The notes under the pieces are model-generated. The model was not told the DNA's origin. It made no database searches and worked only from the letters and a program-made list of their open reading frames with translations. A stretch of 64,000 nt of DNA, taken from contig JAIELX010000083.1 of NCBI GenBank assembly GCA_019752635.1, positions 36,835-100,834 of the forward strand, in the 5' to 3' direction. This DNA is from Candidatus Obscuribacterales bacterium. Lineage in GTDB: Bacteria > Cyanobacteriota > Vampirovibrionia > Obscuribacterales > Obscuribacteraceae. A program made the position numbers and the translations under genes. Shown here in pieces: positions 26,482-35,394 of this stretch; the stretch's first letter is position 1, and the number at the start of each line of letters is the position of its first letter.

Positions 26482-27177
26482 CTACCTTGCGTGACTCATG
26501 CGCCGTGAATTCCATATTTCAAGGGCTTTGTGGCGTTTCTTCAGCCCTTCTGCGGCTACTTTCGCAACATCTTGCGGACTGAGTATTTTGTCGAATACTC
26601 TGTCGCCGACATTTGCAGCAGCCTTAGGTGTCTTGTATCCAAGCTCGCGCGCTATTTCCGCCCAGCTCTTTCCTATAGCTAGCAGGTCCAGCATCCGGGC
26701 TTCCTTTGCAGAAATGTCATCGCGAATAAAAACATGCCTCATTTGCGATGCCACCAAAATGACTTCGCCCTTGATTGCCATTTTCAACTCGGATAGCATT
26801 TGAGGCACTTCGGAAATTTTGGCACGCTTGCACAAGTAGCCGTCACAACCGGCTGCTAATGCGCGTTGCCCGTCTGCCGGCGCCTTGGAATTTGTTAGCA
26901 CGATGATTGTGCCATAAAATCCTTGCTGGTGCCGTAACTCTTCCAAGATGCGTATGCCTGCCAGTGAGCTGACGTTTTTGTCGCCAGTTCGAAAAGGCAG
27001 TTGCAAGTCCAGCAATACACAATCACAGTCGTGTATCGCGGGGGACCGCACGCGCTTTAGCGCTTCTTCTTCGTTGTTGATTACATCAACAACTTGTAAC
27101 TCGGGATCTCTTTCAATTACCTCTCGCAAGGTATTCGAGAAGAGTTCATCATCTTCTACTATCAGTATCTTGGTCAT
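26482..27177 (-). CDS. Response regulator, receiver plus LuxR-like helix-turn-helix
   Basis: The 231-residue protein has an N-terminal receiver domain with acidic pair (VEDDELF), phospho-acceptor Asp in CVLLDLQLPF, Thr in IIVLTNSKAP and Lys in YLCKRAK. The C-terminal part ISAKEARMLDLLAIGKSWAEIARELG resembles a NarL/LuxR helix-turn-helix. It should be phosphorylated by the CHASE2 kinase just upstream and act on DNA. ATG 27177 lies 3 bp after the kinase stop. An in-frame TTG at 27183 overlaps the kinase stop and is less likely. Confidence 0.9.
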   Translation of the reverse strand: MTKILIVEDDELFSNTLREVIERDPELQVVDVINNEEEALKRVRSPAIHDCDCVLLDLQLPFRTGDKNVSSLAGIRILEELRHQQGFYGTIIVLTNSKAPADGQRALAAGCDGYLCKRAKISEVPQMLSELKMAIKGEVILVASQMRHVFIRDDISAKEARMLDLLAIGKSWAEIARELGYKTPKAAANVGDRVFDKILSPQDVAKVAAEGLKKRHKALEIWNSRRMSHAR

Positions 27178-27179
27178 TA

Positions 27180-29510
27180 TCAATCACCAGTTCCCTGTTT
27201 CGCCGTTTCCAACTGTCTCCTGTCAATCGCAACGTGATCCTCCGAAGTTTCATCCGGTGGATCAACTGTTGCTAAAAAATCTCCTTGTTCTGCAGTTCTG
27301 CTATCTGAACAGATCGGAAGTCTCAGTTTGAATGTGGTTCCTTTCCCAAACTCGCTGGTCACCGAAATTTCTCCTCCCATCGCTTCCACCAGGGTCTTTG
27401 CGATGTCCAATCCCAGTCCTTGACCGTCTTTTTTTTCGGGATTTACTCGATACCCCGGTTCAAAAATATGCTCTAAATGGTGCGACGGGATGCCCTTGCC
27501 GTTGTCGGCAATTAGCACACTGTGGAAGGCACCGTTGCTCTCAAGTGAGACAGTTACACTGGTCTCTTTGGGATTGTGCTTGATGGCGTTGCGTATGATG
27601 TTGTCTATTACTCGCGATAACTCCAATGAATTTGCTTTGACCCACATGCGGTCTTCCGGCTTTTCCCACGCGATGGAATCGTTGTGTTTTTCAGCAAGTG
27701 GTTTCTGTCCGTCAACGCAATCGTCCACAACCCCTACCAGGTCGCACAATGCCGACTGGTTGTTCGTCAGCCCCGGCGTACTCTCATAATCGTAGGATTG
27801 TACAAGTTGATCGATCAATTCGCCCAGCTTGTCGGACGACTTCACCAGTCGTCCAATCTTTTCATTGGCCACGGTCGACTGCAACTCCATCATTTGCAGC
27901 TCTGCAATGGTCCAGTTAAGAACGCTAACCGGCGCATTGAGGTCGTGATTAATGCGGCGAACGAATTCACGTCTACGCTTTCGATCCTGAAGCATTTCTC
28001 GCGCCTGTCCTTCGGCCTGTTGTCTGGCGAGCTCGGCTTCGAACCATTCTCGCTCTAGATATAGCTTGTCCTGAGCCGCCTGCAGACGGATTTGGAATGT
28101 TTCTTCCTTCTCCTTCTCGCGCTCCCAGATAATAGCGGCTAAGGTTCCCAAGCCTAGTGCGATTGAAGGTACGAATATCGGCACTAGCAATCCCGACTGG
28201 GCAAAAATTAAGCAGGCAACAAAGTACGTACTCATGAGAGTCAGGCAGTAGAAGCCGATGTCCATGCCTAGCCGAAGCAATCGACCGCTTTGGCGAGCGC
28301 CCTGATGGGCAGGTCCAGCCTGTTGCATCTCCTTCCAAACCAGCCAGAATAGTCCACCAGCGATAGACGCTGCCACCAAATACAGTAGCGACTGCGTCAA
28401 CTGGTCGAAATCGCCCCGAACCGCAATCATGCGTTGCGGCCATGAATGGCGGGTGACAGTATCCATTGCGTTGGCAAGAATTTCAGTTCCGCTCATGAGG
28501 TTCTCACCCTCATTAGTAAACGGCGTGCTGTAAACGTCAGTGATACCATCCCCGATGAACACCACCGCATTCTTTACGTCGACATCGCCATCCTTCCTCG
28601 GTCCCATCAACATGGTTTGCTTTGTCGGATCCAGTAAATAGTGCAGTGACCGAACAGGATACAGTTCGCTGTTCGGCGGTGCCGCAAAATCAATGTCCAT
28701 TAGTCCGGGAATGTCACCCGGAATTGTCTTGCCGATCGTCTTCAGTCCTTTGACTATCAGCGACTCGTGATCATCGCCCATGGAACCTGGAAGCGTGGTC
28801 CAGATGCGACGCACGACTTGATCACTGTCTTGATTGATCGAAGTAATACCAGTGTATTTGGCCTGCACATCCACACCCGGTTCGAGTTTAGCGAGTTCAT
28901 CCAAGACACCCACCGGCGAAGTGGGCGCTTCCAACTCGAGTATGGGACCTGCGCTGCGGCGGTTGACCGCTCGAACCATGAACACTGGAACCTTGCGCCC
29001 GAAAGCCCCTGTTGAGCAGTTGTGAATGGCCTCGGCCAGGACTTTGTCATCGCTGCTGTACTGTGGAAAATCGTTATCGAGGATGATCATTCCGGCGCCT
29101 GCCTTGGCGAGAAACTCCACCATTTTGGCCACTGTCGCGCGTGGAATAGGATGCTGCAAGAGGGGTTTAATCCACGGTTCCTGCTCCAGAGCCTCTTTCT
29201 GTGGCTCGTCTTCGACCGTGTGATTGAAAATTACTATCTTATTTTTGACCGGCGGATGATTGTTCTCGATTAGCCAGCTCAGCGTGTAGTCCCACGAATA
29301 CCAATTGCGCGGGTATTCGTGCTGTTCGTGATAGTTCCACAAAACTGCGGGGTTTAGGCGTTTCAAACTCTCCGGCGACCATATCAGCCACTGACGCGCT
29401 TCGAAGCGTTTGTTGATGGTCTGCAACTCCTGCCGGTCTAAGGCTCCCGACAGCTGCAGCAGGCTGCCAAACAAGATCGACACGGTGATATACACCGCGA
29501 ACAAGCTCAA
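27180..29510 (-). CDS. CHASE2-domain sensor histidine kinase
   Basis: The protein (776 residues from TTG 29510) has an N-terminal membrane segment (FAVYITVSILFGSLLQL), a long extracytoplasmic CHASE2-type sensor (about 30-370, with NKIVIFNHT, AGAGMIILDNDFP and VFIGDGITD), further membrane helices (about 390-475), a coiled linker rich in Glu/Gln, a dimerisation helix with phospho-His in RRINHDLNAPVSVLN, and an ATPase domain with NIIRNAIKHN, IADNGKGIP and GQGLGLDIAKTLV. It phosphorylates the downstream response regulator. The start is unsettled: in-frame upstream codons give a basic KRKLY stretch just before the first helix, but no ATG/GTG/TTG. An ATC at 29549 lies 8 bases after a perfect AGGAGG (29558-29563). 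Confidence 0.92.
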   Translation of the reverse strand: MSLFAVYITVSILFGSLLQLSGALDRQELQTINKRFEARQWLIWSPESLKRLNPAVLWNYHEQHEYPRNWYSWDYTLSWLIENNHPPVKNKIVIFNHTVEDEPQKEALEQEPWIKPLLQHPIPRATVAKMVEFLAKAGAGMIILDNDFPQYSSDDKVLAEAIHNCSTGAFGRKVPVFMVRAVNRRSAGPILELEAPTSPVGVLDELAKLEPGVDVQAKYTGITSINQDSDQVVRRIWTTLPGSMGDDHESLIVKGLKTIGKTIPGDIPGLMDIDFAAPPNSELYPVRSLHYLLDPTKQTMLMGPRKDGDVDVKNAVVFIGDGITDVYSTPFTNEGENLMSGTEILANAMDTVTRHSWPQRMIAVRGDFDQLTQSLLYLVAASIAGGLFWLVWKEMQQAGPAHQGARQSGRLLRLGMDIGFYCLTLMSTYFVACLIFAQSGLLVPIFVPSIALGLGTLAAIIWEREKEKEETFQIRLQAAQDKLYLEREWFEAELARQQAEGQAREMLQDRKRRREFVRRINHDLNAPVSVLNWTIAELQMMELQSTVANEKIGRLVKSSDKLGELIDQLVQSYDYESTPGLTNNQSALCDLVGVVDDCVDGQKPLAEKHNDSIAWEKPEDRMWVKANSLELSRVIDNIIRNAIKHNPKETSVTVSLESNGAFHSVLIADNGKGIPSHHLEHIFEPGYRVNPEKKDGQGLGLDIAKTLVEAMGGEISVTSEFGKGTTFKLRLPICSDSRTAEQGDFLATVDPPDETSEDHVAIDRRQLETAKQGTGD

Positions 29511-29585
29511 ATAGAGCTTTCTTTTGTTCGGTAACGCCTCCGCAGAGATAGTCGCATCCTCCTGAGTGCCCTGTAGCTATATGCC

Positions 29586-29619
29586 ATGTTTACTGCGATT
29601 CGAGTCGCAGTGGAAACAT
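29586..29619. terminator. Hairpin between the FecR gene and the histidine kinase gene
   Basis: ATGTTT...CTGCGA pairs with TCGCAG...AAACAT around a 6-base loop (TTCGAG), with a small internal loop. It sits in the 142-bp gap after the FecR-domain gene and before the kinase, both on the reverse strand. There is no T-run, so termination is plausible but not certain. Confidence 0.4.
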
Positions 29620-29652
29620 TCGGCAACACTCAGGCGCACCTTGTTTCGAGTT

Positions 29653-31056
29653 CTAGTTGCGGCTACCTAGTACGTTCAAATTTACGATTTCCGAATTTGA
29701 TCGGCGATCGCTCAGTATGGACCCCAGCGGACCTGCGGACGACGAAATCGGATTCGTGAATACCGGCATGGGGCTGCCAACCACAGCGTCGCTTTGAACC
29801 ACTGGCAGTATCCGCTCCTGAGTGACTTCAGCAGAACTCAGAGACAACGGCTCGGGCACTAAGAGGGAGCCATCACCATTCGTTCTCTCCGGCTCGTTCA
29901 GGAGATAGGATGTAGAATACTCTTCGACCGGTGGATTTTCGACTGGTATCGGTACCATCATCTGCACTCTCGGTGCAGTGGTGATAACTCTGGGGACCGC
30001 GACGTTCTCTAGCTTGCCCGACGGAGCGTTATCTGTCATTGCCACTTGCGGAAGAGGCAATCCCTCTCCTACGTTCGGTCCGATGGCATACGAAGTTCGC
30101 GACGGTACACGACTGATTTTGAAGTTCTTCGCGATAACGCGATCAAGTTTGCCGTCGACTGCGCATTCAGTAGGCAAGTTGCCGATGGCACCTTCGATGA
30201 GGTCGATACTCGGTATAGGATTGCTACCACCGATGAGCGGATGTTCAAGGATTGCTTTCGAGTTGGCTGTGTACGCCAAGGCCCGAGTATGTGAATCCTG
30301 GAATATCAGCTCACCGCGACGCGGATTCAGCCGAATCTCCGGTGCTTCAGCAATTGAGCGACCGGTCGCTCCGGGCAGTTCGCCGACCGGCTCCGCCTTG
30401 CTTGTGCCGGGTTTGTTGTTGAAAAGGTTATAGGTCGGTGATGTCGTCTTGATGACGCCGCGCACTTGCACTTCGTAGACAACACCCGGTGTCAGGTGCA
30501 CAACGCTTCCATTTTGCAGGTTTCTAACGTCGATGTTGCCTTCAAGCACCGAAATTTTTTCGACATTGCCATGCGCCAGGACCTGCACTGTAGTGCCGTG
30601 GATACGTGCCTGTAGTACTTTTGTGCGAATGTCGTAGGGGGCTTTGTCCGGGCGGTCTTTCTTCAAGTTGAAGGTTAGTCCGCCTTCCTGGAGATATACG
30701 GACCGTTTGGACGGTCTGATCTGCACGACGGAGTTTTGCCAGATGCGTGAAGTGACTGACGTCCACTTCAGCTCAGCCCAGGATCTTGCTCCTGTTCCGA
30801 TGACGGAGCCTTCGGAAAGTAAATCATTGACTTTGGCGGGCATGGCTTCGCCCAGAAGTTGTTTCGATTCGTCGATCATTTCGGCCCGCATGACGCTGCC
30901 GACTGCCTGTTTCAGCAGAGCGCTATTCGAGGGGATCGATGCCGTGTCTCCAACCGGCAAGTTTGCAGCCAGTCCGACTACGGGCGCCAGTCCTCCTCCG
31001 GAAATTAGAATTACAGTCAGGAAGGTAGATACCACCTTCACTTTTCCCGCATTCAT
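29653..31056 (-). CDS. Secreted FecR-domain protein
   Basis: Start ATG 31056 has a good GGAGGAGACA site and gives a signal peptide (STFLTVILISGGGLAPVVGLAAN); upstream extensions are rejected. The FecR-type domain spans about residues 75-200: LLSEGSVIGTGARSWAELKW, IRTKVLQARIHGTTVQVLA and ISVLEGNIDV match the pattern of a threshold-and-GT-motif beta fold found in FecR periplasmic domains. The remaining 270 residues are Pro/Ser-rich and low in structure. Classical FecR proteins pass signals to sigma factors; here there is no sigma factor, but a Ser/Thr kinase lies just upstream on the same strand. About 467 residues. Confidence 0.85.
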   Translation of the reverse strand: MNAGKVKVVSTFLTVILISGGGLAPVVGLAANLPVGDTASIPSNSALLKQAVGSVMRAEMIDESKQLLGEAMPAKVNDLLSEGSVIGTGARSWAELKWTSVTSRIWQNSVVQIRPSKRSVYLQEGGLTFNLKKDRPDKAPYDIRTKVLQARIHGTTVQVLAHGNVEKISVLEGNIDVRNLQNGSVVHLTPGVVYEVQVRGVIKTTSPTYNLFNNKPGTSKAEPVGELPGATGRSIAEAPEIRLNPRRGELIFQDSHTRALAYTANSKAILEHPLIGGSNPIPSIDLIEGAIGNLPTECAVDGKLDRVIAKNFKISRVPSRTSYAIGPNVGEGLPLPQVAMTDNAPSGKLENVAVPRVITTAPRVQMMVPIPVENPPVEEYSTSYLLNEPERTNGDGSLLVPEPLSLSSAEVTQERILPVVQSDAVVGSPMPVFTNPISSSAGPLGSILSDRRSNSEIVNLNVLGSRN

Positions 31057-31216
31057 AAATTGTCTCCTCCGCCTGAATCGCTTTCCGAAAAGCACCACGC
31101 CATGATGCCAAATGTCTTTCTCTCGGGGTCTTCCGGGTTTCGGGGCTACGCCCACTTGAAAACCCTGAATACGATATACCCCTTTAAGGCACTTAAATAA
31201 AAGCTTAACCTTCAAT

Positions 31217-31238
31217 TTTCCAACAATACAATTGGAAA
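31217..31238. promoter_or_regulatory. Operator-like palindrome, copy 1
   Basis: TTTCCAA and TTGGAAA flank an 8-base spacer (CAATACAA). It lies between the kinase stop (31260) and the FecR start (31056), about 160 bp before the latter. The same half-sites with the same spacing occur at 32257-32277 upstream of the kinase. On the reverse strand TTGGAA could also be a -35 with TTATTT 17 bp further. Confidence 0.5.
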
Positions 31239-31259
31239 GTCGTTACATTTCCCGTGGCT

Positions 31260-32195
31260 CTAAGCGAAACGAACCCGAGGACCGAGAGCTTTCGCTCCGA
31301 ATTCGATGACAGCTTTGTACAAAGCGTCGGCGAAACTCCGCATGGTTGCTGTGCGATCGGCGGGATTGCGTTCCAGAGCAGACTCAAGTATCTGACGAAT
31401 GTGCCGGTCTAAGGCCCGCTCACCAAGCTCGATGTCGTCGACCAGCAGTGGACCGGATCGCCGATATTTCAGAGCACCGGAGACCGTATGCTCGAAGGGA
31501 AGTCGCCCGGTGAGCGTCTCGAACAGGACCAGGGCAAGCTGATAGACGTCCGTGCCATAGCTACACGGCATCTCATTTAGCTGCTCCGGCGCTGCATACA
31601 AAAGACTTCCGCTACTATTTTGTTCGTTGGCGACTCCGGTTAACTCGACTGTAGTCGCGATGCCGAAGTCGTACAAAATCACTTTGTCTTCGCCGTCTTC
31701 CTCAGTGATCATGATGTTGGCAGGTTTGATGTCTTTATGAATGACACCCTGACTATGTGCGTGCTCAAGGGCGGAAGCTACCTGTAAACAGATGTTCGCC
31801 GCTCGCTTAAGCGGGAGCGCCTCCTCGGTGCGCAGGAGTTGTTCAAGCGTCTCGCCGCGCAGCAAATTCAGAACGATGAACGGGTCACCTTCCCTGGTCA
31901 TGCCCTGACCAAGTAGTTTGACTATGTGTGAGTGCTCCATGCGCTTCAGGAGTTCTGCTTCTTTCTTCAGCAATTCTCCGGCTTCTTGAGCCCTTTCTCG
32001 ATCGGCGATTTTAAGAGCGAGTACTTCGCCATCTGAAAATCGAATTGCTCGATAGACAGTGCTCAATCCACCTCTTCCCAGAACTCCGACCAGCTTATAG
32101 ATGTGTCCGTCGGTAGCGATAAGCACTTGTCCGGCACGGTCCTCGTTGCACGAAGACTGCAGCACGCTGCCAAAAGTTGATACCGCTCCAAACAT
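31260..32195 (-). CDS. Hanks-type Ser/Thr protein kinase, soluble
   Basis: The 311-residue kinase has the full catalytic set: Gly-rich loop VLGRGGLSTVY, Lys in VLALKIAD, catalytic loop IHKDIKPANIMI, DFG in LYDFGIA, APEQL and the DVYQLALVLFETLTGRLPFE helix. It ends soon after the kinase domain and has no clear membrane helix, unlike the other kinases in the window. ATG 32195 is used. An in-frame ATG at 32243 would add 16 residues, including a run of Val, without a ribosome site. It stands between two FecR-like genes on the same strand, so it may act with them. Confidence 0.9.
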   Translation of the reverse strand: MFGAVSTFGSVLQSSCNEDRAGQVLIATDGHIYKLVGVLGRGGLSTVYRAIRFSDGEVLALKIADRERAQEAGELLKKEAELLKRMEHSHIVKLLGQGMTREGDPFIVLNLLRGETLEQLLRTEEALPLKRAANICLQVASALEHAHSQGVIHKDIKPANIMITEEDGEDKVILYDFGIATTVELTGVANEQNSSGSLLYAAPEQLNEMPCSYGTDVYQLALVLFETLTGRLPFEHTVSGALKYRRSGPLLVDDIELGERALDRHIRQILESALERNPADRTATMRSFADALYKAVIEFGAKALGPRVRFA

Positions 32196-32256
32196 GTTCG
32201 TTCTCTGGAAAAAAGATAACGCGCAAACCACCACAACAACCATGTTAATGACTGTA

Positions 32257-32277
32257 TTTCCAACGGATCAATTGGAA
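32257..32277. promoter_or_regulatory. Operator-like palindrome, copy 2
   Basis: TTTCCAA and TTGGAA are separated by 8 bases (CGGATCAA), the same half-sites and spacing as the copy at 31217-31238. It lies about 62 bp before the start of the Ser/Thr kinase gene. Confidence 0.5.
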
Positions 32278-32362
32278 TAGCGACCCCTTTCGTGGATTTA
32301 CACAGTAAGATTTAGAGGTTCTCCTCAGGCGGCATGAGATATACGGCTGCCGTCCCTGGTTT

Positions 32363-32390
32363 GATTTTTTACTGTTAGCAGTAAAAAATC
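32363..32390. terminator. Perfect 12-bp hairpin with A6/T6 arms
   Basis: GATTTTTTACTG (32363-32374) pairs exactly with CAGTAAAAAATC (32379-32390) around the loop TTAG. GTCCC (32352-32356) and GGGAC (32391-32395) extend the stem after a 6-base bulge. It is downstream of the reverse-strand FecR-like gene, so it is a likely terminator that isolates that gene from the kinase, although the T-tract is inside the stem. Confidence 0.55.
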
Positions 32391-32511
32391 GGGACAGACG
32401 CCAACATGGATGGCTTAGGTTTCGGCGCCTAACACTCTCAAAGCAGTTCAATGAAGTAAACGCGTTCGACAGCGCTGTTCACCCGGCTGGAAGCCAGCGC
32501 CGACCGTGCTC

Positions 32512-33039
32512 CTAGTTAAGGATGCGAGCAACGCCGTTAGCGACCTCGACCCGAGCAACTCCGCTTTCGAGAAGCAAAGTTTGTCCGCCTGCCGTAAGCA
32601 GCATTTCACCGGCTCCACCCTTGCGAACAATGACGCTGCCGTTCTTCAGATGCACGGCTTGATTAGCGGAATCAATTACACACTCAGTGTTGTGCCAGCA
32701 GCGTACAAGAATCTTTCCGACCTGCACTTCACACCAGGAAGATTTTCCAGTCTTCACCGTGACACGCTCAGGCAACGTGCTGTTGACTGAGGCGGCATTG
32801 ACAGCAGCAGCTCCCGACCAGGTGACATCACCCGTGACACGAGTCATCATCACGGCGCTTACGCACTCGCCGTCCACCTGCGGCGCCTGAGGAGCGGAAG
32901 GTCGGCATAAGCCGGGCAGCAGCGCCAGCGTGCTTGCAGCTTTGTCAACATTACCCTCAGGAGCTACGGTCGCATTTACCGGAGCAACGGACATTCCGAG
33001 GAGAAGCACAGCTGAGATAATGCCGATTCGGACTTTCAT
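32512..33039 (-). CDS. Short secreted FecR-like protein
   Basis: Start ATG 33039 with GAGAAGAAG upstream gives a signal peptide (VRIGIISAVLLLGMSVAPVNA). The mature part of about 150 residues has the FecR-like order VTGDVTWSG, VTVKTGKSSWCEVQVG, CVIDSANQAVHLKNGSVIV, and ends almost at once after a strand-rich segment (GGQTLLLESGVARVEV). It lacks the long Pro-rich tail of the other FecR protein. Several Cys residues (GLCRPS, GECVS, SWCEV, VRCWHNTEC) may form disulfides. It is upstream of the kinase on the same strand, separated by a hairpin. Confidence 0.7.
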   Translation of the reverse strand: MKVRIGIISAVLLLGMSVAPVNATVAPEGNVDKAASTLALLPGLCRPSAPQAPQVDGECVSAVMMTRVTGDVTWSGAAAVNAASVNSTLPERVTVKTGKSSWCEVQVGKILVRCWHNTECVIDSANQAVHLKNGSVIVRKGGAGEMLLTAGGQTLLLESGVARVEVANGVARILN

Positions 33040-33278
33040 CAGGGACTTCTTCTCTGCGGGGATACAATCATTCTCCACAGAGAAGTCCAACCGCTCAAGT
33101 GGATGTTTCCAACACGCCTGGTGTACTTTCACCCGGTGACAGGCGTACGAGTATCGAACGACGCATTGTCGGCAGTCCTAATATATGAAGCCGTCCGAAG
33201 TTTTGGAATGTCGATCGACGAGATGCCAAACTCGATAAGCTTTCGCGCGACAACGAAGGATCTCGTCGCTAACCGTGA

Positions 33279-33530
33279 TTAAGACTCCGCGACTGTGGCG
33301 AACTGAGGTTCGGACTCTATCATGTCGGAGAAGATGTCATTTAGGCAGGACGGCTTCTTTGGCATCGCAACCGGTGGCTGTTTTGGCGGCACCAGCATCG
33401 GATTGCGAACGCTTCTGTTCGCAGGCGTGACTATTGCCTGAGGTCCAGTTTCCGGCATTCGTTCGACAACAATCCGGCTCTGAGTTATTCGTCCCGTATT
33501 GACGAATTTGTTTACCACTTTGGTCATCAT
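33279..33530 (-). CDS. Small hypothetical protein, Pro/Val-rich
   Basis: The 83-residue product starts at ATG-ATG behind GGAGACTTAAAG. The first 45 residues are basic and the middle is Pro-rich (MLVPPKQPPVAMPKKP), followed by an acidic helix (DIFSDMIESE). No domain, signal peptide or membrane segment is seen. The good ribosome site is the main support. Confidence 0.55.
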   Translation of the reverse strand: MMTKVVNKFVNTGRITQSRIVVERMPETGPQAIVTPANRSVRNPMLVPPKQPPVAMPKKPSCLNDIFSDMIESEPQFATVAES

Positions 33531-33732
33531 CTTTAAGTCTCCAACCCCGGCTTCCTAATGAAGAGTATTAGGAGTATGTGACATCATCGTTACCAGTGCG
33601 TGATTTGAGCGTTACTAAGTTGTGAAAAGCCCGGAACCCGAAGCAACGAATTATCGTCCAACACCATGTGTGTGTACGCTTAACCTTCTCAGTATTAAAC
33701 AAAGCAATGCAGACTCCACCGCAGTGAAGTCC

Positions 33733-34059
33733 ATGTCTGAGGAAGAAGACAATCATACTATTGGCAGCCTGAAAATTCAGGGAATTCCGACGCCCGCAGG
33801 GGATTGTTTTACAATGCAAAAGACAGCCCGTTATCTTTGCCACTGGTGCTCTACTCCGTTAGTTCAGGAAATGCGGAGATTCGAAAAAGGAGCTTTGGTC
33901 AGCTTTCGCTGTCCTAATGCGGAACAGCATCCGCAGTCTGCCGACCGCTGCCATCTTTGCGGCTGGCGCCTGTTTGTAAAGGACTTCGAAAGTTCTTCAG
34001 CAGGAGAAACCGGTATCGTGAACTACTGTAGCAATCTATCCTGCGCCAGTTTGGGATAA
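33733..34059 (+). CDS. Small zinc-ribbon-like protein
   Basis: About 108 residues with paired cysteines: LCHWCSTPL, a single CPNAEQH, then CHLCGW and a final NYCSNLSC. The pairs are placed as in a double zinc ribbon, so metal binding is likely (inference). ATG 33733 is chosen; GTG 33622 and ATG 33815 are alternatives and none has a strong ribosome site. It ends 14 bp before the membrane protein gene that follows. Confidence 0.6.
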   Translation: MSEEEDNHTIGSLKIQGIPTPAGDCFTMQKTARYLCHWCSTPLVQEMRRFEKGALVSFRCPNAEQHPQSADRCHLCGWRLFVKDFESSSAGETGIVNYCSNLSCASLG

Positions 34060-34073
34060 TAGCGTGCCCCTCG

Positions 34074-35312
34074 TTGGTTCGTAATGTGGAAGTAAACGCC
34101 GCCTGGCCAATTCTTTTAGCCTTGATTGTTTGCTGGACGGCAGTCGTTTTTGTTTGCAAGATCGCGATAATGAACCGCATGATGGCTCCCCCTGTCGCAA
34201 GCAAGGAATTGCTGCCTCTTTCACCGGTGGAGCTAGCTTATCTGCTTCGTGATGGCGACATGAATCACTGCGCGGCTGTACTGGTAGTCGACCTGATCCA
34301 TCGTTCCGTTAAAGTTTCAGACGGCACCAATATTGATGCCGGAACAGCGCTGTACAAGCAACAGATTCTCAATGCGGTAAAAGGCTATCTTCGCTCCAAA
34401 GCGGAACAGAAGGCGCAAGAAGTTGTGGACTGGCGAAATCTCAAGAATCCAGCCGGTATCGTCAGCGGTGTTCGTCAAATTCACTTCTTCTTTACCTCAC
34501 GCCTGAAGCCCTTCGTGACCGAGATTGTTCGGGACCCGAGGCATTTGAAGAGATACTTCAATCCTGCTGGTATTTTGCGCATTCTGGTGGATCTTTATGC
34601 TGCCGGCGTTAAGAGTTCACTGGAAGCAGACTTGACAGCACAATTGATTTCGAGAGGGATTATAGTTCGAGAATCTGTCAGAATCCGGCACGCTAAGTCG
34701 CTCTGGATTCTTGCAGTGCTTGGTTCATTAGTGTTGATCGCAATATTGTTCAGCGTCTTCCAGGGGATTTTGTCCGTACTTGCATTCACCATTGCAGTCT
34801 CGGCTTTGTTCAATGGATCGTTGATCCGGACATTGATGGCGGCGCGAGGCTTTCTGCCATTCTACGAAGAAGTGGCGCTCGTCCTGAAAAGCGTAGTGCG
34901 TCCCGGGTTTCGATTGCAACTTGCACGCGTTCTCTTCGGATCGGCGCGTACAATTTTCTGGTTTGCAGTGTGGTTGGTCACCATGCTCCTTATCGGCATT
35001 CAAAGCCTGATGCTTTGGGGCATTGCGCATTCGCAGCACTTCGAGCCAGCAATAATACCAATCATTTTTCTGATAGTGTCATCAGCTTGTGCTTTCATCA
35101 TCGCCGATGCCGCACACACCGCAGTCGCGGTTCGCAATACGCCTCAGCCGACAATCGCGGGCGCGGTTAGCATGCGTTATTGTCAAAAGGGCTTAGCCGA
35201 ACTAAGTCCGATAGCGATAATGAGCGAATCTTTTTCCAATGGCGAGTATGACGAGCGCCTCTCGATGCTGGTGGCGCTCTACGGCATCGAAACACTTTGG
35301 TTCTTATTATAG
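34074..35312 (+). CDS. Multi-helix membrane protein, resembles the TIGR04222 group
   Basis: About 412 residues. A first membrane helix (WPILLALIVCWTAVVFVCKIAI) is followed by a cytoplasmic stretch with LSPVELAYLLRDGDMNHCAAVLVVDLIHR, which recalls the opening of TIGR04222 domain proteins of unknown function. Two adjoining helices come at about 207-250, another at about 300-325 and a last at about 335-355. There is no catalytic motif. The start is uncertain: TTG 34074 opens the frame, and GTG 34086 is equally possible. It lies 14 bp after the zinc-ribbon gene, likely the same transcript. Confidence 0.7.
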   Translation: MVRNVEVNAAWPILLALIVCWTAVVFVCKIAIMNRMMAPPVASKELLPLSPVELAYLLRDGDMNHCAAVLVVDLIHRSVKVSDGTNIDAGTALYKQQILNAVKGYLRSKAEQKAQEVVDWRNLKNPAGIVSGVRQIHFFFTSRLKPFVTEIVRDPRHLKRYFNPAGILRILVDLYAAGVKSSLEADLTAQLISRGIIVRESVRIRHAKSLWILAVLGSLVLIAILFSVFQGILSVLAFTIAVSALFNGSLIRTLMAARGFLPFYEEVALVLKSVVRPGFRLQLARVLFGSARTIFWFAVWLVTMLLIGIQSLMLWGIAHSQHFEPAIIPIIFLIVSSACAFIIADAAHTAVAVRNTPQPTIAGAVSMRYCQKGLAELSPIAIMSESFSNGEYDERLSMLVALYGIETLWFLL

Positions 35313-35394
35313 GCAGGACTTGACTCGGCAAGCCTCGCTCGTCTGCGCGCCTATACATTTGCGATAATGCGCTGCTCGAGCGGCTTGAATAACG

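Larger units (their letters stand above)
32196..32511. other. 316-bp gap with regulatory structures only
   Basis: Between the FecR-like gene and the kinase, both on the reverse strand. It holds the second palindrome (32257-32277) and the AT-rich hairpin at 32363-32390. No gene is seen. Confidence 0.5.

Noticed and set aside
31056..31215. N-terminal extension of the FecR-domain protein
   Set aside because: The extension lacks a ribosome site and would place the signal peptide in the interior; ATG 31056 has GGAGGAG and a proper signal peptide.
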